Shown one piece after another: positions 47,036-56,752 of a stretch of DNA of 64,000 nt (position 1 is the stretch's first letter; each line of letters opens with the position of its first letter). The stretch covers positions 124,001 through 188,000 of the forward strand of contig NZ_JAMKFE010000002.1 of assembly GCF_023721835.1 (NCBI RefSeq). Direction: 5' to 3'. Below the pieces are notes generated by a model, which saw only the letters and a program-made list of their open reading frames with translations, did not search any database and was not told the origin of the DNA. A program made the translations under genes and the position numbers. This stretch comes from Caldimonas mangrovi. GTDB lineage: Bacteria > Pseudomonadota > Gammaproteobacteria > Burkholderiales > Burkholderiaceae_C.

Positions 47036-48115
47036 GTGAGTTTTCTTGACGTTTTGCTAGGCCGCAAGCACGCGCCGCTTGTCGGGCTCGACATCAGTTC
47101 GTCGAGTGTCAAGCTGGTCGAGTTGGCCCAAAGTACTTCGGGCGAGTACGTTGTCGAACGTTTCGCAACGGAAAGTTTCGAAAAGGGCTGGATCGCCGAT
47201 GGGCAGATCGAGAAGTTCGACGAGGTGGCCGACGCCGTGCGGCGCGTGGTCGTCAAAAGCGGCACGCGTACCAAGCATGTCGCGATGGCCATGCCGCAGT
47301 CGGCCGTGATCACGAAGAAGATCATGCTGCCGGCCGGCTTGCGCGAGGAAGAACTGGAGATGCAGGTCGAATCCGAGGCCAACCAGTACATCCCCTTCTC
47401 GCTCGACGAAGTGAGCCTCGATTTCTGCGTGGTCGGGCCCAGCCCCACCTCCGTGGGCGACGTCGAAGTGCTGATCGCGGCGTCTCGCAAGGATCGGGTG
47501 CAGGATCGGCAGGGTCTGGCCGAGGCGGCCGGATTGAAGCCGGTGGTGCTGGACATCGAGTCTCATGCATCGCGCCTGGCGATGGGTCGGCTGGTGACCA
47601 CGTTGCCGAACGAAGGCAAGGACTCGCTGGTTGCGCTGTTCGAGATCGGCGCCGAGACGACCAGCTTGAAGGTGCTGCGCGACGACGAACTCCTCTATGA
47701 CCGCGACCAGGCCTTCGGCGGCTCGCAGTTGACGCAACTGATCTCTCGCCAGTACGGGTTCTCGTTCGAAGAGGCCGAACAGAAGAAGCTTGCCGGCGAC
47801 CTGCCGGAAGACTACGAGCAGTCCATCTTGACGCCTTTCGTCGACAGCCTGTCTCAGGAGATCGGCCGCGCACTGCAGTACTTCTTCACGAGCACGCCTC
47901 ACCACAAGGTGCACTACGTGATGCTCGCCGGCGGCAGCGCCGCGCTGCCCGGTCTGAAGGAACGCGTGACGGAGCAAACCGGTTTCGCGTCGATGGTCGT
48001 CAATCCCTTCGACGGCATGAAGCTCGGTTCCAGCGTGCGTGAGAGCAAGCTGCGCCGGGAGGCGCCGTCCTACCTGACGGCCTGTGGCCTCGCGATGCGG
48101 AGATTCCTCCAATGA
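47036..48115 (+). CDS. pilM: Type IV pilus assembly ATPase-like protein PilM
   Basis: PilM is the cytoplasmic actin-like component of the type IV pilus alignment subcomplex and binds the N-terminus of PilN. The 359-residue protein has APLVGLDISSSSVKLVEL at about 14-31, LFEIGAETTSLKVLRDDELLYDRD and VMLAGGSAALPGLKERV. GTG 47036 follows GGGGGA; the TTG 18 bp upstream is less likely. pilMNOPQ are contiguous and mostly overlapping. Confidence 0.96.
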   Translation: MSFLDVLLGRKHAPLVGLDISSSSVKLVELAQSTSGEYVVERFATESFEKGWIADGQIEKFDEVADAVRRVVVKSGTRTKHVAMAMPQSAVITKKIMLPAGLREEELEMQVESEANQYIPFSLDEVSLDFCVVGPSPTSVGDVEVLIAASRKDRVQDRQGLAEAAGLKPVVLDIESHASRLAMGRLVTTLPNEGKDSLVALFEIGAETTSLKVLRDDELLYDRDQAFGGSQLTQLISRQYGFSFEEAEQKKLAGDLPEDYEQSILTPFVDSLSQEIGRALQYFFTSTPHHKVHYVMLAGGSAALPGLKERVTEQTGFASMVVNPFDGMKLGSSVRESKLRREAPSYLTACGLAMRRFLQ

Positions 48116-48768
48116 TTCTGATCAACCTGCTTCCCCACCGGGAAGAGAAGCGGCGACGCCGCAAGCAGGCGTTTTTTGCTGCGCTGGGCCTTTCGGCCGT
48201 TGCTGGCGCGCTGGTGGTCGGCGGCTGGTACACGGTGCTGCAGCAACTGATCTCCAACCAGCAGGAGCGCAACGCCTATCTGACCGCCGAGATCAAAAAA
48301 CTCGACGAGCAGATCAAGGACATCGCGACGTTGCGCGCCGAGATCGACGCACTGAAGGCGCGTCAGCGCGCCGTGGAAGATCTGCAGACCGACCGCAACA
48401 TGCCGGTGCATCTGTTGAACGAACTCGTCAAGCAGACCCCCGAGGGCGTGTACCTGAGCAACATCAAGCAGACCGGGCAGACCGTCACGGTCACCGGGGT
48501 TGCGCAGACGAACGAGCGTGTGTCTGAACTGCTGCGCAACACCGCGTACAACTCGCCGTGGCTGGAGCGCCCGGAGTTGGTGGAGATCAAGGCTGCCAAT
48601 GTGCAAGCTGCGGACAAGCGCGGGCGTGAAGCCGAGCAGAGACGTCTGTTCGAATTCTCGATGCGCGTATCGCTGAAGCGCCCGCAGGACGCGGTCGCCA
48701 AGGACGGGGACGTTCCCGTCGCTCCGCCGGGAACGGGCGCCCGCGCTGTTCCCGCCAAGCAGTCTTGA
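48112..48768 (+). CDS. pilN: Type IV pilus assembly protein PilN
   Basis: The 218-residue inner-membrane protein begins MILINLLPHREEKRRRRK, the PilM-binding motif. One membrane helix follows (about 22-45), then a periplasmic coiled coil (KLDEQIKDIATLRAEIDALKAR) and a ferredoxin-like fold. It forms a heterodimer with PilO. ATG overlaps the pilM stop (ATGA). Confidence 0.96.
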   Translation: MILINLLPHREEKRRRRKQAFFAALGLSAVAGALVVGGWYTVLQQLISNQQERNAYLTAEIKKLDEQIKDIATLRAEIDALKARQRAVEDLQTDRNMPVHLLNELVKQTPEGVYLSNIKQTGQTVTVTGVAQTNERVSELLRNTAYNSPWLERPELVEIKAANVQAADKRGREAEQRRLFEFSMRVSLKRPQDAVAKDGDVPVAPPGTGARAVPAKQS

Positions 48769-48782
48769 ACCGGAGCGCAGCC

Positions 48783-49484
48783 ATGGCAAAAGCGGCCGTC
48801 AATATCAATCTGAGCGAGCTATCCGACGAGATCGCCTCGCAATTCCGTGGGCTCGACGCGAACGAGCCCGGCCAATGGCCTGTCCTGCCCAAAGCGCTCG
48901 CGTGGCTGGCGGCAGCGGTCGGCGTGGTGGTCCTCGGTTGGTTTCTCCTGCTTTCGGGTGAAGCCGACACTCTCGAGGCCGAGCGCAACAAGGAGCCCCA
49001 ACTCAAGTCCAGCTATCGCAGCAAGTTGGCGCAGGCCGTCAACCTCGGCGAATTGCGCAAACAGCGCCTGCAGGTGCAAGAGTACGTCACGCAACTGGAG
49101 AAGCAGCTGCCTGGCAAGGCCGAGATGGATGCGTTGCTGTCCGACATCAACCAGGCAGGCCTGGGCCGTGGTCTGCAGTTCGAGCTGTTCAAGCCTGGGC
49201 AGGTCGTCGTGAAGGACTACTACGCCGAGCTGCCGATCTCGGTGAAGATTTCCGGCCGGTATCACGACATGGGAGCGTTCGCGGCTGACGTCGCCAACCT
49301 CTCACGCATCGTGACGCTGCACGAACTGAACATCGGGCGTCCCAAAGACAAGGATGCCGCTGTTGGGGCGCTGAGCCTCGAGGCAACGGCCCGCACCTAT
49401 CGATATCTTGACCAGTCCGAGCTGGAGGCGCAGCGCGCGGCGAAGGCCGCTGCCGCCTCGAAGAAGGGGGGCAAGAACAAATGA
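48783..49484 (+). CDS. pilO: Type IV pilus assembly protein PilO
   Basis: The 233-residue inner-membrane protein has a short cytoplasmic tail, one membrane helix (about 40-60), a coiled coil (NKEPQLKSSYRSKLAQAVNL) and a periplasmic ferredoxin-like domain (AELPISVKISGRYHDMGAF). It pairs with PilN. ATG 48783 has GGAG 8 nt upstream; the earlier in-frame TTG at 48765 is less likely. Confidence 0.95.
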   Translation: MAKAAVNINLSELSDEIASQFRGLDANEPGQWPVLPKALAWLAAAVGVVVLGWFLLLSGEADTLEAERNKEPQLKSSYRSKLAQAVNLGELRKQRLQVQEYVTQLEKQLPGKAEMDALLSDINQAGLGRGLQFELFKPGQVVVKDYYAELPISVKISGRYHDMGAFAADVANLSRIVTLHELNIGRPKDKDAAVGALSLEATARTYRYLDQSELEAQRAAKAAAASKKGGKNK

Positions 49485-50026
49485 TCTCTATTCTGCACCG
49501 CAAGAGGGGGGCGCTGCTGACTGCTGCGTGCATGCTGCTGCTGGCTGGTTGCGAGAGCAACCAGCAGGAGCTGCAGGCATGGATGGAGCAGCAAAAGCGA
49601 GAGGTTCGTCCGAGCGTCACGCCGCTCGAACCGCCGAAGAAATTCGATCCTGAGGCGTACTCGGCGGCAGACGCCGTCGAGCCGTTCAGCGCGCAGAAAC
49701 TGACGGTTGCGTTGAAGCAGGAAGCCCGGCAGCCGAGCTCGCTGCTGGCAAGCGAGTTGAACCGCCGTCGCGAGCCGCTCGAAGCCTATCCGCTCGACAG
49801 CATGTCGATGGTGGGAAGCGTCTCGCGCGAAGGGAGGCAGTTCGCACTGCTGAAGGTCGATCAGTTGTTGTACCAGGTCAAGGTGGGCGACTACCTGGGC
49901 CAGAACTACGGTCGTATCACCAAGATTACCGAGACGGAGGTCGCTCTCCGGGAGATCGTTCAGGACGCTGCGGGCGAGTGGATCGAGCGCACCAGCAGCC
50001 TCCAGCTTCAGGAGAACGCGCGATGA
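49481..50026 (+). CDS. pilP: Type IV pilus lipoprotein PilP
   Basis: The 181-residue lipoprotein (lipobox LLAGC, lipidated Cys24) links the PilNO complex to the PilQ secretin. The C-terminal PilP domain reads PLDSMSMVGSVSREGRQFALLKVDQLLYQVKVGDYLGQNYGRI in segments, followed by EVALREIVQDAAGEWIERTSSLQL. ATG overlaps the pilO stop and its own stop overlaps the pilQ start. Confidence 0.95.
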   Translation: MISILHRKRGALLTAACMLLLAGCESNQQELQAWMEQQKREVRPSVTPLEPPKKFDPEAYSAADAVEPFSAQKLTVALKQEARQPSSLLASELNRRREPLEAYPLDSMSMVGSVSREGRQFALLKVDQLLYQVKVGDYLGQNYGRITKITETEVALREIVQDAAGEWIERTSSLQLQENAR

Positions 50027-52176
50027 ATGGCAAACAAGAGAACCGAACGATGAACTTCCTACGGGCCGTGACACTGGGGGTGTCTCTCCTCGCTATGCCG
50101 ATGTGGGCGCAAGCGCAAAACGCCATTCAATCGATCAACAGTGCGCAGCAATCCGGTGCGCAAGTGGTGCGCATCGAACTTGCGCAGCCTCTGGCCGAGG
50201 TGCCGTCGGGATTCACCATCCAGGCGCCTCCACGCATTGCGATCGATCTGCCCGGCGTCGGCAACGCGATGGGGCGGTCGGCAATCGAGTTGAACCAGGG
50301 CAACCTGCGTTCGATCAACGTCGCGCAAGCCGGTGAGCGTACCCGGCTGGTGCTGAACCTGAAGCAGGCAGCCAATTACACCGCACAGTTGCAGGGCAAG
50401 ACGCTGTTGCTGGTGATCGAGTCGCAAGGGCAGGTCGCTGCGGCGCCTCAGTCGAGCGAGCCGGTCCATTTCGCGGAAAGCGGCAACCAGACGCAGCAGG
50501 CATTGAAAGATATCGACTTCCGGCGGGGCCAGGACAGTGCCGGCCGAGTGGTCGTCGAACTCCCCAGCAATCAGGTGGGTGTCGACATTCGCCAACAAGG
50601 GCAGAGCCTGGTGGTCGAGTTCCTGCGGTCGACACTGCCGGAGAACCTGCGTCGCCGGCTCGATGTGACCGACTTCGGTACGCCGGTGCAATCGGTGTCG
50701 ACGTCGCAAGTGGGCGACCGGGTTCGCATGGTCGTCGAGCCGCGAGGCAACTGGGAACACAGCGCCTACCAGAGCGATACTCAGTTCGTGCTCGAAGTCC
50801 GGCCAGTGAAGGAAGACCCGAACAAGCTCGTGCAGGGCCCAGGCTATCAGGGCGAAAAGCTGTCGCTGAACTTCCAGAACATCGAAGTGCGGGCGCTGCT
50901 GCAGGTCATCGCCGACTTCACGAACTTCAACGTTGTCACCAGCGACACCGTGACGGGCAACGTGACGCTGCGGCTCAAGGACGTTCCTTGGGATCAGGCA
51001 CTCGACGTCATCTTGCAGGCCAAGGGCCTGGGAATGCGCAAGTCGGGCAACGTCTTGTGGATTGCGCCGAAGGACGAGATCACGGCCAAGGAGAAGCTCG
51101 ACCTGGAAGCGAAGGCGCAGGTGGCCCAGCTCGAGCCCGTGCGCACCCAGTCGTTCCAGTTGAACTACACCAAGGCGGAAGAGGTGGCCAAGGGGTTGCT
51201 GGGCGAAGGGACGGGGTCGTCCAGCAAGGCCAAGCCCATCCTCACGCCGCGTGGCAGTGTGATTTTCGAAACGCGTACGAACCAGGTTTTCGTGACCGAC
51301 ATTCCGTCGAAGCTCGAAGAGATCCAGCAACTGATCGCGAAGATCGACATTCCTGTCCGGCAGGTGATGATCGAAGCGCGCATCGTCGAGGCAGACGACA
51401 AGTTCGGACGCCAGCTGGGCGTGAAGCTCGGCGCGGCGGACTTGCGCGGCATTCGAGGCGGCACGCCGGGCTGGGGTGTGGGCGGGAACAACCGGGTCTC
51501 CGTTACCGGTAACTACTTGGGCGTTGGCGAACAGACCGGGCAGGCCGAAATCACGGAAGAGAGCTACATCCCGAATACGCAGTTCATCAACCTGCCGGCT
51601 GGAGAGATCAATGGCCAGAATCCGGCGACGTTCGCCTTGTCATTGTTCAGCGCCACCGCGAACCGCTTCCTGAACCTTGAGTTGTCAGCCCTTGAAGCCG
51701 ATGGCCGCGGCAAGATCGTGTCGAGCCCGCGCGTGATCACGGCCGACCAAGTCAAAGCCCTGATTGAACAAGGTACGGAATTGCCCTACCAGTCCGCGAC
51801 TTCCAGTGGTGCAACGGCCATCCAGTTTCGCAAGGCCAACCTGAAGCTCGAGGTGACACCGCAGATCACCCCGGAAGGCAACATCATTCTCGACGTCGAT
51901 GTCAATAAGGACAGCGTCGGCATCTCGACCCCCGCCGGCCTGGCCATCGACACGAAACACGTGAAGACGCAGGTACTGATCGAGAACGGCGGCACGGTGG
52001 TCATTGGCGGCATCTTCACGCAGGTCGAGCGCGACGAGACCTCCAAGGTGCCTTTCCTCGGCGATGTGCCGGTGCTCGGCTACCTGTTCAAGACCAAGGG
52101 CCGGACGGCGGACAAGAGCGAACTGCTCATCTTCCTGACGCCGCGGGTGATCTCTGACCGAAGTGCGGTCCGCTGA
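50023..52176 (+). CDS. pilQ: Type IV pilus outer-membrane secretin PilQ
   Basis: The 717-residue secretin forms the outer-membrane channel for the pilus. It has a signal peptide (to about MWAQAQ), two AMIN domains (about 35-140 and 155-255) for peptidoglycan contact, a STN/N0 domain (LSLNFQNIEVRALLQVIADF), an N1/KH domain and the secretin core ending GTVVIGGIFTQVERDETSKVPFLGDVPVLGYLFK. The start is ATG 50023 (ATGA with pilP); a Met 9 codons later is also possible and gives a tidier signal peptide. Confidence 0.96.
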   Translation: MNGKQENRTMNFLRAVTLGVSLLAMPMWAQAQNAIQSINSAQQSGAQVVRIELAQPLAEVPSGFTIQAPPRIAIDLPGVGNAMGRSAIELNQGNLRSINVAQAGERTRLVLNLKQAANYTAQLQGKTLLLVIESQGQVAAAPQSSEPVHFAESGNQTQQALKDIDFRRGQDSAGRVVVELPSNQVGVDIRQQGQSLVVEFLRSTLPENLRRRLDVTDFGTPVQSVSTSQVGDRVRMVVEPRGNWEHSAYQSDTQFVLEVRPVKEDPNKLVQGPGYQGEKLSLNFQNIEVRALLQVIADFTNFNVVTSDTVTGNVTLRLKDVPWDQALDVILQAKGLGMRKSGNVLWIAPKDEITAKEKLDLEAKAQVAQLEPVRTQSFQLNYTKAEEVAKGLLGEGTGSSSKAKPILTPRGSVIFETRTNQVFVTDIPSKLEEIQQLIAKIDIPVRQVMIEARIVEADDKFGRQLGVKLGAADLRGIRGGTPGWGVGGNNRVSVTGNYLGVGEQTGQAEITEESYIPNTQFINLPAGEINGQNPATFALSLFSATANRFLNLELSALEADGRGKIVSSPRVITADQVKALIEQGTELPYQSATSSGATAIQFRKANLKLEVTPQITPEGNIILDVDVNKDSVGISTPAGLAIDTKHVKTQVLIENGGTVVIGGIFTQVERDETSKVPFLGDVPVLGYLFKTKGRTADKSELLIFLTPRVISDRSAVR

Positions 52177-52200
52177 TCGCTTGACCTCGGCGGATGGGTC

Positions 52201-52755
52201 GTGAAGTTGGCGCTCGTCGGCTTGCCTGGTTGCGGAAAGAGCACCATCGGCCGTCAGCTGTCGCATAGGCTCGCTTTGTCGTATGTTGACACTGACAACG
52301 AAATTGAAGCCGAAATCGGCATGCCGATTCGGGCTTACTTCGACCAGCATGGGGAGGAGGCTTTCCGTGACGTGGAGCAGTTTGTTCTCCAGCGCTTGTG
52401 CGAGCGCGGCGATATGGTCCTGGCCACCGGCGGAGGCGCGGTGTTGAGGGCCGCCAACCGAGCGGCTTTGAAGCGTGATTGCACGGTGGTCTACCTGCGC
52501 GCCAGTGCCGACGATCTATGGCGCCGTCTGCGGCACGACACCAAGCGGCCTCTGCTTCAGGTTTCGGATGGCCTGTCGCGACTGCGTCAGTTGGCGGAAG
52601 AGCGCGAGCCGCTCTATCGGCAGATCGCCGACATCGTCGTTGACACGGGTAAACCGTCCGTACGCACCATCATGAACATCATCGCGATGCAGGTGGAATT
52701 GGCGAACCCCAAGGCCGTTCCACCGCACCTCGGGATGGACGACAGCCCACCGTAG
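52201..52755 (+). CDS. aroK: Shikimate kinase
   Basis: AroK phosphorylates shikimate. The 184-residue protein has the P-loop GLPGCGKSTIGRQL at 7-20, YVDTDNEIEAEIGMPI (shikimate and Mg site), FRDVEQFVLQRL, LATGGGAVLR and the lid RPLLQ. The start is GTG 52201. aroB normally follows directly, but here a lipoprotein gene intervenes. Confidence 0.96.
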   Translation: MKLALVGLPGCGKSTIGRQLSHRLALSYVDTDNEIEAEIGMPIRAYFDQHGEEAFRDVEQFVLQRLCERGDMVLATGGGAVLRAANRAALKRDCTVVYLRASADDLWRRLRHDTKRPLLQVSDGLSRLRQLAEEREPLYRQIADIVVDTGKPSVRTIMNIIAMQVELANPKAVPPHLGMDDSPP

Positions 52756-52826
52756 CGCAGCGGCGGGTCCACAAACGCATCACTCGGTGATGCCAACAAC
52801 AAACGTGCAATCGAGGGAAACAGATC

Positions 52827-54476
52827 ATGCGTGAAGTTCTTGTGCGTTCCAGCCAGGCCCTGATCTTGGTCATGGCGGGTGTTCTTGCAGCGTCCTGCGG
52901 CGGGGGCGGCGGTAGCGCCGGATCCCCTCCGTTCGCAAGCCCCGGAGCGGGCGATCCTGATTTCGGAGGCGGCAACGGGGGCAACGGCGGGGGGACGGGC
53001 CAGACAGGCGATGGGACGCGGCCCGAGCCGGATGCCACCGTCGTGCCTTCCAACGACGAAGTCCAGGGCACGGTGCTCAGTGCCTCGACCGGTGAACCGG
53101 TGTCTTCGGCGCAGGTTGCGTTCGGTGGCGTGAACGACACGACGAATGCCCAAGGCCGCTTCTCGGTGGCCGACCATCCCGCGACCAATCGGTTGATCAT
53201 GGAGGTCGCCGCAAGCAACTACGAAACGACCTATCGCGTGACACGTGTGGTGAATGCGGTGCCTTCGCTGACGGTGTTCAAGCTCATCCCCTACGGAACG
53301 ACGCAGACGATCGATGCTGCAGCCGGCGGAACAACGCAGGATCCTGCCTCGCCTTTGCGGGCCGTCGTCCCGGCGGGGGCTCTGGAGGACGGCGACGGAG
53401 TGGGTGCCACGGGCGACGTCGACCTGCGCGTGACGCGGATTGCGTTGGGGTCGGACAGCTATCTGCTGTCCGGTGACTACACGGACGGCAGCGCCAATGC
53501 TCTGGAGAGCTTTGGGGGAGCCGTTGTTTCGGTCGATCAGGATATCCAAGCCGTTGCCGGTGCGCAGATCGAGCTGCGCATCCCCGTCAGCACTCGCAGC
53601 AGTGCGAGCCCGGCGACGGCCAACCTGTATTACTTCGACCCTGCCACTGCTCGCTGGGTGCAGGAGGGTCAGGCCACGCTGACCGCGGGATCCCCCGCTT
53701 ACTACACCGCAATCGTCGGCAGGTTTGGTCAATGGATGGTCGGGCAGCCGCTGACCGGTTCGGTGACCATCACCGGCTGTGTGGAGGACGATACCGGCGC
53801 TCCGGCGGCCAACGTCAGCCTTGCCGCAGAAGGTATCTCCTACAGCGGCGTCAATTACACGATGACCGACGCCCAGGGGCAGTTTTCCCTGACAGTGCGC
53901 CCCAACAGCGACCTCATCGTCTCGGGCAACCGCGGTGCGCATCAAACGAACGCCAGATCGGTGACGACCGCTTCTCAGAACATGAGTCTGACCGGCTGTC
54001 TTACGCTGCCGTCGACGGATGGAGCGACCGTGCGCCTGACGTGGGGCGAGAACCCCCGAGACATCGACTCGCACCTTCACGTCCCGGGCGGTGCCCACGT
54101 CTACTACGTGAACAAGGGGTCGCTCACGGCCGAACCTTTCGCCAGCCTGGACGTCGACGACACCAGCGGCTTTGGCCCTGAAGTGACCACCGTTCGCCGT
54201 CCCAAGGTGGGCATCTACCGCTTCTATCTGCACAACTACTCCGGAACTTTCAGCCCCGGCATGACCGGCTCCCCAACGCGGGTCGAACTGAACTACCTCG
54301 GTCGGGTGGTGGCTTTCAGCCCACCCTCGGGTGAGGGCTCGGCGCGCTACTGGCATCTCTTCGATCTTCGGATCGGCGAGAATTGCGAGATGACCTTGTA
54401 TCGATACAACCGGTGGCGTGCAGATATTCCGGCCAATCCGAACACCGGAACGACAGCGCAGGCGTGCACTCCCTGA
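52827..54476 (+). CDS. Large lipoprotein with carboxypeptidase-regulatory-like and DUF2135-like (YfaP) domains
   Basis: The 549-residue protein has a lipobox (VLAASC, Cys24), then a Gly/Ser/Pro-rich linker (25-70). Two regulatory-like beta-sandwich domains start near [21 protein letters not shown] and [20 protein letters not shown], each with a D/N-AQGxFS turn. The C-terminal region (about 400-540) resembles DUF2135/Yfa[54 protein letters not shown]. It is probably an outer-membrane surface or periplasmic lipoprotein of unknown function. It lies between aroK and aroB, and its TGA is 1 nt before the aroB ATG. Confidence 0.75.
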   Translation: MREVLVRSSQALILVMAGVLAASCGGGGGSAGSPPFASPGAGDPDFGGGNGGNGGGTGQTGDGTRPEPDATVVPSNDEVQGTVLSASTGEPVSSAQVAFGGVNDTTNAQGRFSVADHPATNRLIMEVAASNYETTYRVTRVVNAVPSLTVFKLIPYGTTQTIDAAAGGTTQDPASPLRAVVPAGALEDGDGVGATGDVDLRVTRIALGSDSYLLSGDYTDGSANALESFGGAVVSVDQDIQAVAGAQIELRIPVSTRSSASPATANLYYFDPATARWVQEGQATLTAGSPAYYTAIVGRFGQWMVGQPLTGSVTITGCVEDDTGAPAANVSLAAEGISYSGVNYTMTDAQGQFSLTVRPNSDLIVSGNRGAHQTNARSVTTASQNMSLTGCLTLPSTDGATVRLTWGENPRDIDSHLHVPGGAHVYYVNKGSLTAEPFASLDVDDTSGFGPEVTTVRRPKVGIYRFYLHNYSGTFSPGMTGSPTRVELNYLGRVVAFSPPSGEGSARYWHLFDLRIGENCEMTLYRYNRWRADIPANPNTGTTAQACTP

Positions 54477-54477
54477 G

Positions 54478-55581
54478 ATGGAAGAAGCGTCGGCGACTTG
54501 TGAAGTCCGGGTCCAGCTTGGCGACCGCGACTACCCGATACGCATCGGCTCGGGCCTGCTGAGCAGGCCCGAGAGCTACGACGCCGTTCCTCGGGGCGGC
54601 GTTGCTGTGGTCGTGACCAACACGAGCGTCGCGCCGTTGTATGCATCGAGTGTCGCGCGCGCGGTGTCCGCTCGGCATGTTCGGGTCCTGCGTGTCGAAC
54701 TGCCGGACGGCGAAGAGCACAAGAACTGGCTGACGCTCAACACGATCTTCGATGCACTGCTCACCAACGGGTGCGATCGAAAGACCGTCCTCTACGCCCT
54801 CGGCGGCGGCGTCGTCGGCGATATGACGGGATTCGCTGCCGCCTGCTACATGCGCGGCGTGCCTTTCGTGCAGGTTCCGACCACGCTGCTGGCGCAGGTC
54901 GACTCGTCGGTCGGCGGCAAGACCGCGATCAACCACCCGCTCGGCAAGAACATGATCGGGGCGTTCTACCAGCCCCAACTGGTCGTCGCCGATCTCGACG
55001 TGCTGGACACGCTGCCGGAGCGCGAGCTGTCGGCCGGTCTGGCCGAGGTGATCAAGTACGGGCCGATCGCCGATGCCGCGTTCCTGGCGTGGATCGAGGA
55101 CAACCTCGATGCACTGCTGGCACGCGACAAGGCGGCATTGGCGCATGCCGTGAAGCGGTCCTGCGAGATCAAGGCCTGGGTGGTGGGGCAGGACGAACGG
55201 GAAAGCGGTCTGCGCGCGATCCTCAACTTTGGCCACACCTTCGGGCACGCCATCGAGGCCGGGCTGGGCTATGGCGCTTGGCTGCATGGCGAGGCGGTCG
55301 GCTGCGGCATGGTGATGGCCAGCGAGCTTTCGGCACAACTCGGCCTGATGCCGGCAAGTTTTGTCGACCGTATGCACCGAGTGATCGAGCGCGCAAAGCT
55401 GCCTGTGCAAGGGCCGGCGACGCTGAGCGGCGACCGCTACCTCGAACTGATGCGGGTGGACAAGAAGGCCGAGGATGGCGAGATTCGATTTGTCGTCATC
55501 GAGAGCCTGGGGCAGGCCGGCATGCGGCCGGCGTCAGACGAACTGGTGGCCCGTGTGATCGAGGCTCACTCCGCGCGCTGA
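54478..55581 (+). CDS. aroB: 3-dehydroquinate synthase
   Basis: AroB makes 3-dehydroquinate from DAHP with NAD and a divalent metal. The 367-residue protein has [70 protein letters not shown] and the metal histidines in [12 protein letters not shown] and [12 protein letters not shown] 54478 directly follows the lipoprotein stop with only a weak ribosome binding site, so translation is probably coupled. Confidence 0.97.
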   Translation: MEEASATCEVRVQLGDRDYPIRIGSGLLSRPESYDAVPRGGVAVVVTNTSVAPLYASSVARAVSARHVRVLRVELPDGEEHKNWLTLNTIFDALLTNGCDRKTVLYALGGGVVGDMTGFAAACYMRGVPFVQVPTTLLAQVDSSVGGKTAINHPLGKNMIGAFYQPQLVVADLDVLDTLPERELSAGLAEVIKYGPIADAAFLAWIEDNLDALLARDKAALAHAVKRSCEIKAWVVGQDERESGLRAILNFGHTFGHAIEAGLGYGAWLHGEAVGCGMVMASELSAQLGLMPASFVDRMHRVIERAKLPVQGPATLSGDRYLELMRVDKKAEDGEIRFVVIESLGQAGMRPASDELVARVIEAHSAR

Positions 55582-55594
55582 CGCGTTGTTCGCC

Positions 55595-56704
55595 ATGCTC
55601 GCGCCCTACGCCTGCAGGCCGGAGCATTCCAGGGGGCGCAGCTACCCCGAAGCGGAAGCACCGACTCGCAACGCCTTCCAGCGGGATCGCGACCGCATCG
55701 TGCACAGCACGGCTTTTCGCCGGCTGGTGTACAAGACCCAGGTGTTCCTGAATCATGAAGGCGACCTGTTCCGTACCCGACTGACCCACTCGCTCGAGGT
55801 GGCCCAGCTTGGCCGGTCGATCGCCCGAACGCTGGGCCTGCACGAAGACCTGGTCGAGGCAATCGCCCTCGCGCACGACCTGGGCCACACGCCTTTCGGG
55901 CATGCCGGGCAGGACGCACTGCATGAATGCATGCGTGAGCATGGTGGCTTCGAGCACAACCTGCAGAGCCTGAGGGTGATCGACCGCCTCGAGGAGCGTT
56001 ATCCGTCCTTCGACGGCTTGAACCTCAGCTTCGAGACGCGTGAAGGCATCCTCAAACACTGCTCGCTGGACAATGCGCGCCGATTGGGTGACGTCGGGCA
56101 GCGCTTTATCGAGCGCACGCAACCCAGCCTTGAAGCCCAACTGTGCAACCTGGCTGACGAGATTGCCTACAGCGCGCACGACATCGACGATGGCGTACGC
56201 TCGGGCCTGTTGACGCTGGAGCAGCTCGACGGCGTCGGGCTGTTTGCTCGCTACCGCGCGCATGTGTGTGTCGAGCATCCGGCGCTCGCGGGGCGGCGCG
56301 TGCTGTTCGAGGCAATACGACGCATGCTGTCCGACCAGGTCTACGACGTGATTGCAGCCACCCGGCACGAGCTCGAGAAGCACCGTCCGCAGACCGCGGA
56401 CGAGGCGCGTCTGATGCCGCCACTGGTGCGCTTCACGGAGACGATGCGTGCGGAGGTGGCCGAGCTCAAGCGATTCCTGCGTCAGCATCTGTACCGCCAC
56501 CCGCAAGTCGTCGAAACCACGGATCGCGGCAAGCAGGTCGTGCGCGAGCTGTTCGCGGCGTATGTCGAGCGCCCAGCCGAGATGCCGCAAGACTACGCCG
56601 CCGCGGGTGACCGACACCGGGCCGTCGCTGACTACATCGCGGGGATGACCGATCGCTTTGCCATTCGTGAACACGCTCGGCTGACCGGGCGAGCGCTTTT
56701 CTGA
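55595..56704 (+). CDS. dgt: Deoxyguanosinetriphosphate triphosphohydrolase-like protein
   Basis: The 369-residue HD-domain protein of the dGTPase family hydrolyses dNTPs to nucleoside and triphosphate. It has RDRIVHSTAFRRLVYKTQVF, the metal site HSLEVAQLGRSIAR and AHDLGHTPFGHAGQ, and NLADEIAYSAHDIDDGVRSG. The length matches the short, type 2 dGTPase-like class. ATG 55595 or TTG 55586 may be used; both lack a strong ribosome binding site. It follows aroB in a conserved order. Confidence 0.93.
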   Translation: MLAPYACRPEHSRGRSYPEAEAPTRNAFQRDRDRIVHSTAFRRLVYKTQVFLNHEGDLFRTRLTHSLEVAQLGRSIARTLGLHEDLVEAIALAHDLGHTPFGHAGQDALHECMREHGGFEHNLQSLRVIDRLEERYPSFDGLNLSFETREGILKHCSLDNARRLGDVGQRFIERTQPSLEAQLCNLADEIAYSAHDIDDGVRSGLLTLEQLDGVGLFARYRAHVCVEHPALAGRRVLFEAIRRMLSDQVYDVIAATRHELEKHRPQTADEARLMPPLVRFTETMRAEVAELKRFLRQHLYRHPQVVETTDRGKQVVRELFAAYVERPAEMPQDYAAAGDRHRAVADYIAGMTDRFAIREHARLTGRALF

Positions 56705-56717
56705 GCCGTCGGCAGCT

Positions 56718-56748
56718 AAAATGGGGTCAGAGTAATTCCGCCCTGACC
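56718..56748 (+). repeat. Left flank repeat of the RAYT locus
   Basis: AAAATGGGGTCAG followed by a short hairpin GGTCAG/CTGACC lies just before the transposase ATG. The core ATGGGGTC recurs inverted as GACCCCAT at 57495-57502, the usual REP-like flank of REP-associated transposases. Confidence 0.6.
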
Positions 56749-56752
56749 ATAC

